From Erpobdella octoculata (Eukaryota; Annelida; Clitellata; Hirudinida; Erpobdellidae), in contig OZ022245.1 in the NCBI GenBank assembly GCA_963978895.1, positions 26,419,730-26,483,729 on the forward strand: a stretch of 64,000 nt of DNA, read 5' to 3'. Positions 15,301 through 24,776 of the stretch are shown in pieces. The notes below the pieces were generated by a model that saw nothing but the letters and a program-made list of their open reading frames with translations, ran no database searches and was not told where the DNA came from. The position numbers were made by a program, and so were the translations under genes. Position 1 is the first letter of the stretch; each line of letters begins with the position of its first letter.

Positions 15301-15921
15301 AATAAACCCTAGCTGAACCATAAAAAAGTTTTACATATAGGATCACGGTCTCACCTGCTACATGTACATGCATCTGAATCCGAATGTGACAAACCTCGTT
15401 ATTATTATTACTTTCCAGTCGCAAACCCGATACTAATAACATAGCAACTGTTACTATGAAGCCCATCTAATTTATCAAATAATTCTCTTTAACCAACATC
15501 ATTTTATGTACTAAATCTGCAACTTTGTTTTACTTTAAAAAATTTTTATTTAGTCCCTAGTGAACTAACTAGTTACTAGTGTTTTGTTCAAATTGAAAAA
15601 TCCCTCATCTCATTCATGAAAGATTTTTCGTGACATATTTCTAGTGGACTGAATGTAACCAAAGGTAAAAAATACTTCATTTATATTTATAATAATATTT
15701 TTAGAAAAAAAAACAATAAATAAATTATATACATCAGCGGAATGGCTTTCTTGAGAGATTGGTTGTCTTTTCTTTCTCACGTAGTCATACAGAGAAGGAT
15801 CGTTTTGTAATTTCCATAACAGAAGCAAATCGTGTCCTGGAAGAACTGTTGACGATGACGAAGAAGTTTTGATATAGCTTGTCATTCCACATTGGGAACG
15901 TTTCCCAGCCGCCACCTCCAT
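12317..15921 (-). CDS. Leucine-rich-repeat protein with LRRC28/LRRC58-like Cys-rich C-terminus
   Basis: Intracellular LRR protein of unknown molecular role; no signal peptide or membrane segment is seen. Minus-strand exons in order: 15921-15733, 15215-15101, 14964-14864, 14674-14467, 13302-12970 and 12543-12317; phases 0, 1, 0, 1, 1; 390 aa. Residues ~1-63 are Ser-rich and ~64-135 helical. LRRs begin near 136 (VRVLSLKYNLLGDLP, LESLILTNNKL, LKELKLDNNLLDALP), and the last repeat crosses the exon 4/5 junction into FLLDMPSLETVHRHGNHNYF. Downstream are CGCCQTAKLYC and then CVPFQHWTCSQTC, a spaced Cys pattern like the tails of LRRC28 and LRRC58 and possibly metal-binding. The ATG at 15921 is the first Met, but the frame stays open upstream to an acceptor near 15946, so an extra 5' exon is possible. 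The assignment is to a fold and tail type, not a named orthologue. Confidence 0.78.
13308..13476. repeat. GTGTGTTT-type repeat abutting a splice acceptor
   Basis: Variants of GTTTGTGTGTGTTTGTGTGA. On the gene strand it reads ACACAAACACACACAAAC and forms the last ~170 bases of intron 4 of the LRR gene, ending at the acceptor of the exon that starts at 13302. Confidence 0.9.
13967..14035. repeat. ATC trinucleotide repeat in LRR-gene intron 4
   Basis: Short, interrupted CATCAT array with ACC and ATA interruptions inside the same intron. Confidence 0.85.
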
Positions 15922-16211
15922 TTCAACGTTCTTGTAAACAAAACGTCTATAAATAAATAAAAGGTCGGTGATTATATCGGAGAGGAGTAGGGCGATTAGT
16001 TTTATCCGTTAAAGTTAAATTGACAAACTTATAAATTTAAAAAAAAATTATAAAAACTAAAACTAAATAATTTTATATAATTTTTAATTATAATACAGTA
16101 AACATGAATTTGATGTCTACTGTTTATGACTGACGTAACCATTTTAGCAGAAAACTAAACAAAGATGGATGCCGTTAAATAACTGCGACAAAGACAAAGA
16201 TAAACGTGGTC
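15922..16211. promoter_or_regulatory. Divergent intergenic interval between the LRR gene and USP-A
   Basis: About 290 bases separate the first coding exons of two genes on opposite strands, so this interval probably carries both promoters and 5' UTRs. The sequence is AT-rich and no specific TATA or initiator element could be assigned with confidence. Confidence 0.4.
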
Positions 16212-18124
16212 ATGTCAACTAAAACATCTAAACTTAGCGACACAGGATCTAGTGGATCTAAACAGAAATCAGTTTCCATCAAGTAAGTTTTAGAGTAGCT
16301 ATGTGATTTGTTGCTTCATAAAAAAAGAAAATCTCTTGGGGTTTATCAATTTGATTTATTTGATTCAATTAAAATAATGTCGATGCTGACACATGCGGTG
16401 TATAATGTAAAAATCTGACTTGCTACTTTTGCTACTAAAATGCAAACATTAATAGGCGTAATATCAAATTTTTTTGGTTTACCTATAGTGCCATTCATTA
16501 CATTAATAGATTATGGCAGGTTCAATAGAAATTTTCTAAAATATGGGCACATAGAAACTGAAGATTGGTCTGTTTTTGACAATGAATTCTTGTCACAAAT
16601 TAATAACATAAGCATGAATATTCAATTCAATTTACTAATTTTCTAATTATGGTTCAAAGTAACCTCTCAGAAGCACATCAAAAGTGTGCTTATACTCTGG
16701 TTATGCTGTTATAATGACGTCTAAGACGATTACGAAATTGCTTCTATTTATTTAAAATATATCGTTTTCACTCCATAGAAGCAAAGATTATTTGTCCCAG
16801 TGGAGTACAAAAGTTCTGTCGCCGCAGCACAACGTCAAGAAGAGTTCGATCTGGGGCACGTATTCAAGAGTGGTCGCCGTCGCCGTAGATGAAAGCGAGT
16901 TTTCCAAGCGAGCATTCGAGTGTTGGTCTAATACTACATTAATAGGATAGATTTCACAAATATATTGAGAAACTTGAGTGATGGTTATTTTTAAGTCGTT
17001 ATATAAATAAACCCTCATCATGTGGGACTGGGAGCATCACAAATTATTGGATCGTGAAAGCGGTTTCTCCATCTCCATTCAACCACGGCGGTCCTATTCA
17101 TTCATCCAGATTAAGTGTTTTATTAGTACATTTATTTATTTGATTAATTGTTCATTTAGCTTGCAAGTTTACGGTTTTAAATCCACTTTCTTCATGTATA
17201 ATATAACAGTTTATGTGACGGAAATCTGGAAGTCGGAGGATCTGGTTGTTTTCATACACTGCATGGACCAACCGAATTTGCCCAGCGTTTCCCTAAAAAG
17301 TAGCATTTTCTGACAATTTTTTGTGTGTGAAACAATATAAACTCAACTATTTTATAATCTAGTTATTATTTTATTTAAATGGAATAATAATTAAGTTCGA
17401 TCTAGGCTAGATCTGTAGTTTTAGACTTTAAAACTACTTGACTATTGACTATAGATCAACACAACACCAGAATTTTAATAAAAACCGAGATTTCATTACG
17501 ACATAACCTGCTGTGTGGCAGTAGTGCCTATATTAAAAGTATCTACAGCATAGATACGTCGTTCGTGTTTGCAGGCAAAATGGCACCGCCAGTGAATGAA
17601 TGGCAAAAAATTATGGAAGAAGCCAACCAAGCTTCACGCAACTTGGAAAATCTCTTTGCAGCTCTGTGTACAGTCAGGAAGGTATAATTGTGCACAATCA
17701 AACTATTTACATGAAAAATACCCTCTTATTTCATAAACGTGTATATAATTTGAATTTGACATAATAATGGTAAATACGAAATAGGGCTTATATATATTTT
17801 TTTAATTTAATATGTACATCCATCAGTAAAAAATATTGCAATAATATGGTTTTTAAATTAAGGTTATTTACTTTTCTTCTGAATATATTAAAAACGAAAA
17901 AAATATTGTATTAACAGATAAAGCACAAGATGAGGTTCGAGACTGACAAATCACCAGGCGAGACCATTTGTCGCGTGTCCAACGACGAAGATGCTTCCCT
18001 CATTGTCTGTGGCACCAAGGCTTCCACCATACAGGCTTTACTCAAGGGCAGGGGCAACGTGACCGAGTACATTATAAAACACTCTAAAATTCCTGTTCTC
18101 ACTGTCCCACCAGCGCAGGCGTAG
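16212..18124 (+). CDS. Universal stress protein A (first of three tandem paralogues)
   Basis: USP (UspA-fold) protein; the family has a Rossmann-like alpha/beta fold, often binding ATP, and is linked to stress responses. Exons 16212-16282, 16779-16921, 17210-17299, 17575-17681 and 17918-18124; intron phases 2, 1, 1, 0; 205 aa. The last four exons correspond in size and phase to those of USP-B and USP-C. Beta-1 is YSRVVAVAVDESE (residues 53-64), then FEFYVTEIWKSEDLVVFIHC; the C-terminal core has LIVCGTKAST and KIPVLTV. Odd points: the usual Gly after VAVD is Glu, the FEWY Trp of the paralogues is Phe, and the Gly loop (normally GxxG-x9-G[S/T]) reads GTKA, so nucleotide binding may be weakened. 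It has an extra short 5' exon (MSTKTSKLSD) absent from the other two. Confidence 0.92.
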
Positions 18125-18296
18125 TCAGTTTTTTTTTTTTATTGGGAGTTATTAGAGGCCCAAAGATAGGACTTCGTATGGTCTCACTTCTCCCAGCGGT
18201 CTGTGTAGCGATTGAGTTTTAATTAGTTATGCAAGATGGCAATTTTAAGATTTGATAGTTTGTGGATTAGACGGTGTTTTCTTCTGTGTTTTCAAT

Positions 18297-18302
18297 AATA
18301 AA
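18297..18302 (+). terminator. Candidate polyadenylation signal of USP-A
   Basis: AATAAA lies 173 bases after the USP-A stop codon; a second AATAAA lies at 18330-18335. Confidence 0.55.
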
Positions 18303-18779
18303 TGCTTTTTAAAAATGTATCACGCTTATAATAAAAGCTCAAGGGAAGGGATTGGCAAAACGTTAGAATGATTACTTCAGATTGGTTAGATGATTTATTT
18401 ACATTGTAGTGCACGTAGCTCTGAAAACAAATATTTATACAATTAATTCGCCATTGAGATAATGAAGTATAAAATATAGCAGCCTGAGTCTAAATATAAC
18501 TGCAGTAGATAAGTTAATAAATTATAATTAGACGTTGTTGACCTTGTTACCATGTACTTCAAATAGGCTAATGCAAGAATTATTGTTGCCACTTTTGATT
18601 CTGTTAGTCACATTATTAACTAATGAACGCTGTCTGTTGGCTAACTGTAGAAGGTGTTGGTCAAGAAGCAGAAACCGAGTTATACGAATATGGGATAACC
18701 AATTTCTTTTAAAAAGTTAATTTGCTACCTATAGTCTATAGACTACCTACAGCATAGTAGACTATATTATATTTTCAAA

Positions 18780-19170
18780 CCTTACCTCGAGGATCACAGG
18801 AAATGCGTTGCGGCCCCATAAAACCAGCATTTCTTCTCATGCATGGAACACATTATTATTAATTTATCTACAATTTTCTTGAATTTATTTAGATAGACTT
18901 TATTAGGTATACATAAAATATTAAACATAAGTTCTAACATACATTGATGACAATGTTATTTAATCAAAAACATTATTTCAATGAAAATAAAAAATCTTTC
19001 ACATCTACACTCTTCTGGTTTGCAAATTTACAGACTCGTTAACAATTTGTGAAAAGTTTGATTGTCAGTTGCAACTCACAAAAAAATCTTTGGTAATTTT
19101 TTGCGGCCCTACCAACCACTGCGGTCCCCCGCAATATCGGGCCAAAAACACGTCACCGAATGCTAATAGG
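18780..19170. mobile_element. Possible hAT-like transposon remnant
   Basis: The minus-strand reading of about 19095-19130 begins CAGTGGTTGGTAGGGCCGCA, the style of hAT terminal repeats. A GCGGCCCC-bearing block lies near 18808-18816. Intervening DNA is AT-rich without an open transposase. The boundaries are uncertain. Confidence 0.4.
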
Positions 19171-19176
19171 TAGGGC

Positions 19177-19372
19177 CAGGTGTCGAGAAGAAAAGAAATT
19201 AAAACAAGACAAAATAATTTTCAAAACAACGAAAAACCTTACAAAACACTTGAGCCAGCGTGCAAATATGTTGAAGTTGAGATACCGAAGCTCTCTTTAA
19301 ACAATGTCAAAAAGGACAAGTTACGTTTATTATCAAACATTGAAGCAGACTTTACGAACGCTGTGGAAGACG
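19177..19372 (+). CDS. Coding-like fragment of unknown origin upstream of USP-B
   Basis: A 65-codon stretch beginning SRRKEIKTRQNN and including YVEVEIPKLSLNN is bounded by a plausible acceptor (GCCAG before 19174) and a plausible donor (GACG|GTAAAC near 19373). I do not recognise it. It does not join USP-B in any useful way, because USP-B has an in-frame stop just upstream of its ATG. It may be an orphan exon or a remnant of a transposon protein, given the hAT-like sequence immediately upstream. Confidence 0.25.
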
Positions 19373-19619
19373 GTAAACAATAAATCAACAGATAATGCCT
19401 TAAAAATTTAAGTTATTAATAACAACTTTTCGAGTAGCTATCAAAAATATTTATTCATATTCCGCAGTAAAAAATTACCAAGCTTTGCTTTCAAGTTGAA
19501 TATATTTAAACAATAAACTGAAGTAAAAACCATGAATAATAAACATCGAAGTTTCATTTTAATTGTTCTCACAGGAAATCAAGCAATTATTTATAGGATT
19601 GCAAATATAAAAAGACAAA

Positions 19620-22600
19620 ATGACTTCAGAAGCTCCTGTGACTGGAATTCCTCCGAAGCACCCACCTTCGAATCCTACCGCAACCAGCTCGCCTCCAAAG
19701 CATGAGTCCGTGGACCCTGTAGCAGTCGGTACTCCTCCAAAAGTTTCTCCATTAGATCCTGTTCCCGTTGCTGGAACCCCACCGAAGCAAACGCACTTAG
19801 CGGTGGGGTCGGTGTCTGGGGATGAGCGTCGTAGAAGAACGTCCAGCTACGGATCGTTTACAAGAGTTGTAGTAGTGGCAATTGATTCCAGTGATTATGC
19901 CAAAAAAGCCTTCGACTGTAAGTTAAAAAATTTTTAAGTTAAAAAAAACAAATATAATTGTTGGAAGCTCAGTTTCAATTCTGTTTTTTAAAATAAAAGA
20001 ATCATTCTTTCAATTATTACAATTTCAAAAAAAACGACCCCGACGAGACTCGAACTCGCAATCTTCTGATCCGAAGTCAGACGCCTTATCCATTAGGCCA
20101 CGGGGCCTCACGCTTGTAAAACATTAAATACAAGTTAAAAGCAGTTATGTGTAAATATAACAAATTTTGAAGCATCCAACTGACAAGGTGAAGAAAGAAA
20201 AAAAAGTTAATTTTGGTCATTGTCATAAAATATTTCAGACGTAATATTATGGTCGAGATAACGTTTATTAATAAATAAAAATGATAAGAGCAACCCCGAC
20301 GAGACTCGAGCTAGCAATCTACTATACTAATCAATCAATCAATCCATTTTAATCCGAGTTAGACGCCTTTATCATTAAGCCACGGCCCTATATTATTTAT
20401 TTAATTGCAATAGATTCATTTAACTTAAGCAGCTTTTACAGATGAGTTAATTTTTTAATGGTTCTTTAGAGTCTTTATGGTATAAACGGTAATTTATTTA
20501 ACTTTTATTTTTTTTCTGTTCAATGCTTAGTTTGCGCCACAGCAATTTATCTATGTTAGGTTGTTTAGTTGTTTACTTTTCTATCTTCGCCCGACTTTCT
20601 AGTGGCCGCAAGAGTTTGTTTACATACACTTTGCAGTTCATATCGCGACGGTCTTTCAGCTGGCCGATTTGTGCTTTCTTTGTGATTTTAGATGAGTTTG
20701 GCGTCATTTTTAAATCATGACGTCTGAAAACAAAACGAATCTTTTGACTGTAATTCTTGACGTAAATCCGGTATGGTGGGGGCAGTTGCACAGAAAAAGT
20801 CCTGACGTTTCGTTCACTAAATGTGTCGATTCACTAATTGTTTTTTGCAATTCTTTTTTGATGCTCAGTCCTTTGAATAAGCTTTGCTTTATTGCCTCTC
20901 ATGGAATGAAGAACCGTTTTATATATCCTCGACAACAGCCTGAAGAATTTGATATAATCGATGCCTTATCTCTTGATAAAGATAGTTTAGATGGAAAGTA
21001 TGAAAAGTTTGCAGAACTGGATGAAACTATAAGGGACGGGATCAACGATCTTCTTCTAAATGATAATAGTGTCAAGTTTAGCACAGATTGTGTTCTTACT
21101 GGAGCTTTATCCATGGCTCTGTGCTTCATTAACAGAATAAATAAAGAAGCGACCCATTCGGAATCTGTAACATCAAGAGTTCTTATTATTAAAGGTTCAA
21201 GGGATCACCCATCTCAGTATATGGATTTCATGTCGATTGTTTTTACTGCCCAAAAAATGAATATAACTGTAGACGCCTGTGCACTGGATAACGACTCAAA
21301 CCTCCTCAAGCAAGCATGTGATATGCTTGATGGGACATATTTGAAGCTACCTCATCTGTCTGGCTTGCTGGAGTACCTTATGTATTTGTATCTGCCAGGA
21401 TGTGGTGTTCGTGAAATTATGTCTTTGCCTCCCTCTGTCCACAGTGGTCACAAAGCAGCCTGTTTTTGCCATAGAGTTTCGCTCGACATCGGATATGTGT
21501 GTTCGGTGTGTCTCTCCATTTATTGTTCGTTCAGTCCTATATGTTCAACCTGCCAATCTACATTCAGGATTGCAGCTCCACAAAGATCAACAAAAAAACC
21601 GTCGAAGAAATAGATTATGTTTTACAATATCGATGTTTTTTTATTGTCTTTAAAGTTGTTGTTGTATATAGTAAAAACTTTTTGAGACAAATTTATGAAC
21701 AACATAACATTTATGCCTGTGCACAGCTAATAAACTTATTAAAAACAAGTGTTTTTGTTCTTGGAAAACCCAATGGGGATGGGGTATTTGCTGTTTATTG
21801 ATCATTTAAGCCAGCTATTGAGCTCTGCCTCCATAATGCTATCAATGGTTAGATGCCGTTTTTCTATGAGGATTAAATGACATTTCTGCTGTCATTTGCA
21901 TGTGATTTGAGGGCTATATAAGTGGTGGTTTCACCGTGTGTTGTGTTTGTAGTATTTACATGTAAAAATGATGAGATTCCATTTTTTTTAAAGAAATTTG
22001 AGAAATCTTATATTCTATCTAGGATCTTTAGAAAATGTCACCATGCTATTCAAAGTTAAAGCCACCTAGGGAACAATATATAACAGTGGTTTCATAAAGA
22101 TCTAAAAAATCGGGAAAAGCGAGGAAAAAGCATTTAAAATAAAATTATTTAAATGTAAATTCTGCAGGGTACATGGGTCACGTTTGGAGATCTGATGATC
22201 TTATCGTTTTCGTGCACTGTCCAGAAGCGCCTAAACTACCGTCCTTTACTTTTAAAGGTGACCTCTTCTTAGTTATTCATTACTCAAATAAATATAATCA
22301 ATAAAATATTTTTTTCATTTCATCTTTCAAAGTAAAACTATTTTTCAAACAAAGGAATGTTTATAGCTGAGTCTTTTAAGGTTAAACATGCATATACCTA
22401 TAGGTGGTTTTAACATACCCGTGGATCAATGGACAAAAATCTTGGATGAGATGAACACCGGCACCAGAAGATTAGAGGAAGAATATGATGGATACTGCAC
22501 TGTCAAAAAAGTTGGTTGTTTTTATTCAAATTTCGAAATTGCAACAGAAATTGCTTTAGAAACATAAAAAAATATTAATTAACTGTATAGGTATACACTA

Positions 22601-22931
22601 GCGTATCCAGGAAGGGGCAATCTGGCCATGCCCCCTGGATCCGCTAGTGAAGGTATAAGTGTATACCTATAGGTAAAATATCATGATCTGTTGACGCATA
22701 ATATACATTCAAGTCTTTGATTTTATCAAGATCAAGCACAAGGTCAGAGCAGAGGCCATGAAGAACGTCGGCGAGGGCATCCTACGTATCTCTCAAGACG
22801 AGAAGGCAGATTTGATCGTCTGCGGGTCAAAGGGGTCAGGAAAATCTCTTTTCACCAAGGGCACAGTGGCAGAATTCGTGTCGAGAAATTCTACAATACC
22901 AACCCTCATTGTACCTGCGAAAGCTCAATAA
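19620..22931 (+). CDS. Universal stress protein B, with proline-rich N-terminal repeats
   Basis: USP-family stress protein. Exons 19620-19917, 22168-22257, 22404-22510 and 22731-22931; phases 1, 1, 0; 231 aa. ATG 19620 is supported by an in-frame TAA a few codons upstream. Residues 1-65 carry four imperfect units around PPKH, PPKH, PPKV and PPKQ, with spacers like SPLDPVPVAGT, absent from the paralogues and probably disordered. The USP domain follows: SFTRVVVVAIDSSD, then WYMGHVWRSDDLIVFVHCPE after the first intron, and finally LIVCGSKGSGKSLFTKGTVAEF with IPTLIVPAKAQ. The Gly loop GSKG-x8-GT is close to the ATP-binding consensus but one residue short. The 2250-base first intron contains the complete GTF2H3 gene on the same strand, a tRNA-Arg and a tRNA pseudogene. 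Confidence 0.92.
20035..20107 (-). tRNA. tRNA-Arg (anticodon TCG)
   Basis: A 73-nt cloverleaf read from the minus strand. The acceptor stem GGCCCCG pairs with CGGGGTC, the anticodon arm is TCTGA-CTTCGGA-TCAGA and the T arm is GCGAG-TTCGAGT-CTCGT. It has no intron and lies antisense inside the first intron of USP-B. It is identical over all 73 bases to the copies at 28315 and 28689. Confidence 0.95.
20291..20388 (-). pseudogene. Degenerate tRNA-Arg copy
   Basis: The T arm (CGAGTCTCGTCGGGGTTG on the minus strand) and the D and acceptor regions (GGCCGTGGCTTAATGATAAA) resemble the intact gene 180 bases away. The anticodon and variable region carries a roughly 20-base insertion containing three ATTG repeats, so it cannot fold normally. 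Confidence 0.85.
20717..21613 (+). CDS. gtf2h3: General transcription factor IIH subunit 3 (p34/Tfb4), nested single-exon gene
   Basis: Core TFIIH subunit needed for RNA polymerase II initiation and nucleotide excision repair; in the family it pairs with p44 through a VWA-like domain. A single uninterrupted 298-aa frame (human about 308). Seen: NLLTVILDVNPVWWG at the N-terminus, KLCFIASH, LSMALCFINRINKE, SRVLIIKGS, QYMDFMSIVFTAQKMNI, DACALDNDSNLLKQACD, LLEYLMYLYLPG, and a C4 zinc ring (CFCHR, GYVCSVCLSIYC, CSTC). It lies entirely within USP-B intron 1 on the same strand. No disabling change is visible. Lack of introns in an intron-rich window suggests retroposition, though no long poly(A) or target duplication is evident; an ancestrally intronless nested gene is the alternative. 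Confidence 0.97.
   Translation: MTSENKTNLLTVILDVNPVWWGQLHRKSPDVSFTKCVDSLIVFCNSFLMLSPLNKLCFIASHGMKNRFIYPRQQPEEFDIIDALSLDKDSLDGKYEKFAELDETIRDGINDLLLNDNSVKFSTDCVLTGALSMALCFINRINKEATHSESVTSRVLIIKGSRDHPSQYMDFMSIVFTAQKMNITVDACALDNDSNLLKQACDMLDGTYLKLPHLSGLLEYLMYLYLPGCGVREIMSLPPSVHSGHKAACFCHRVSLDIGYVCSVCLSIYCSFSPICSTCQSTFRIAAPQRSTKKPSKK
21729..21734 (+). terminator. Candidate polyadenylation signal of GTF2H3
   Basis: AATAAA lies 116 bases after the GTF2H3 stop, still inside USP-B intron 1. If used in the USP-B pre-mRNA it would truncate that transcript. Confidence 0.5.
22585..22672. mobile_element. Short hairpin MITE in USP-B intron 3
   Basis: A nearly palindromic ~88-bp element. The left arm TATAGGTATACACTAGCGTA is mirrored on the right by CCGCTAGTGAAGGTATAAGT followed by GTATACCTATA. 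The inner arms carry TATCCAGGAAGGGGC against GCCCCCTGGAT. The CACTAGCGGATCCAGG-like arm resembles the termini of small DNA-transposon derivatives. Confidence 0.7.
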
Positions 22932-23029
22932 TGAGATGATGTTGATTGAAGAAATAATTTTGCATCTCAATTAATCTGGCGGGGTTATTAAGATGGTCAG
23001 ATTCTACGAGTCTACAACTAAGCTTAAAC

Positions 23030-23330
23030 GTTATTTTCAACTTTACTACTATTTGAAAGAAAGTATTTTTTGCTGCTTCAACCTGTTCTTGCTACACTTT
23101 GAACTGCCGTGAACAATTGAATACTAACAAGTTTACCCGGTTTTTTTAAAGTTTGTTGCCGATAAAACAAAAATTAATAAGCTGATTTTTTTTAAATTGC
23201 TCAAAACCTTCTTCTTAATGGAAACTATTTTCCACGCAAAATTTTGTTCAAATTGCTTCAGCGGTTCGGATGTGATAAGTGAACACACACCGACATTGCC
23301 TTATATATATATATATACCTATAGCTTAAT
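23030..23330. mobile_element. Transposon 3'-end-like remnant
   Basis: The segment ending GTGATAAGTGAACACACACC...ATTGCCTTATATATATA has the style of the repeated right ends of non-autonomous elements seen elsewhere in the window (31560-31603). No coding capacity. Confidence 0.4.
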
Positions 23331-23425
23331 TCAAATCATATTAATTTGTATTTCATTTTAATTAATTGATTTATTTTCTACCTACATAGAAGACAACCCG
23401 TTTTTATCTACACACGCACATATAA

Positions 23426-23427
<2 letters not shown>

Positions 23428-23483
<56 letters not shown>
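23428..23483. repeat. CA dinucleotide array
   Basis: Perfect (CA)n of about 55 bp in the USP-B to USP-C intergenic region. The rest of 22932-24776 shows no gene. Confidence 0.95.
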
Positions 23484-23487
<4 letters not shown>

Positions 23488-24776
23488 ACCTATGTCGGTA
23501 CAATTAATAAGATGCAGCTTGAGTTTTTATGTATTGGTACGTACAATTAAACTGAAGTATAAAACATGATTCAATTTTTGTACAAACTTTCGCATGCGCG
23601 AACATGGATTTCTAGAATTTTAGCATTGAAGAGGATGACGAATCGATTATTGTCTCCTCCAACCAAGCCATTAACTGTTTTTGATTGCTCTACATTAATC
23701 ATCGATACCCAAGTTTTGCTATTTTGCCAATTAATTAACATCTTTTAATGAATCTTTACTAGCCTGACAATTAAGTGGGACTGTATGTTATGGCTTCTAA
23801 AGCAATCACAATTGCATTAAAATTCATTGAAAACCAGTCGTCTGTTTTGTGGATTAATGTATTTTGACAATTGGAAAAACAAATGTTTTTTTTAAACGTA
23901 TAGATGTTAAAGTATTGGTGCCGGTTAAGATCAGAATACTTTTACATTCGCCACGGCGAGCAAACGGTATTATAGGATTTAGACCGAGTCCACCGAGTAT
24001 TCCAAGTCCATGTAGGATATTCCCGGTACAAATCTTGAGATTTCTTGTTTATTATATACCAAATTCCTTTGACCCGTATATCATCATCGTCACCATTGAA
24101 AGTTATAGTAGCTCCTCAAAATCAACATGCATCGTGCGTGTGAAATGTAAAATTTAAGAAAACTGGAATATTAATGAACCGTTCTTGTTTCCTAATAGCT
24201 AAAATTAACACGGATACTTGTTGAGCGGAGCGGCTGTATACTACTACTACTACTACCTAGTACTACGTGCATCTGTGTGTAATGAGCTGAATTGAGCAAG
24301 CCAGTAATGAGATGATGACATTCACTGAAGGTTATCGGATCCTAGCTTAATGACGGTCGATGCAGGCTTCTCCTGGAGTATCAAAACATTTCAGCATTTC
24401 AGTGATAAATAGAACTTCTATAGCTTTAACTTGTGTAAGTTGCGCACTATATTAGAAAAACAGTAAAGTAAAAACGATTAAAGTTTTGCAGTCGTCGATA
24501 GGTATAATTAGATAATAATTAATTGTTTTTTTTTTATAAATATTATATAAATTTCAACGAGTTGTTTTTTAATCAGTTATCATGACTCTGTTATTAAAGA
24601 TTTTTCATTATTTTCGCAAAAGAATTTTTATTTTAAATGTTTTAGAGTTTAAAAAAATTCAAATTATAACTTCCATTTAAATATGAAACGAGCTCTAAAA
24701 ATTACTAATTTGTAGCATCTCAAAGTTTCAGAGGTCACGCATACCTACCTATATCCAGACAAATTCCTGAAAACAG

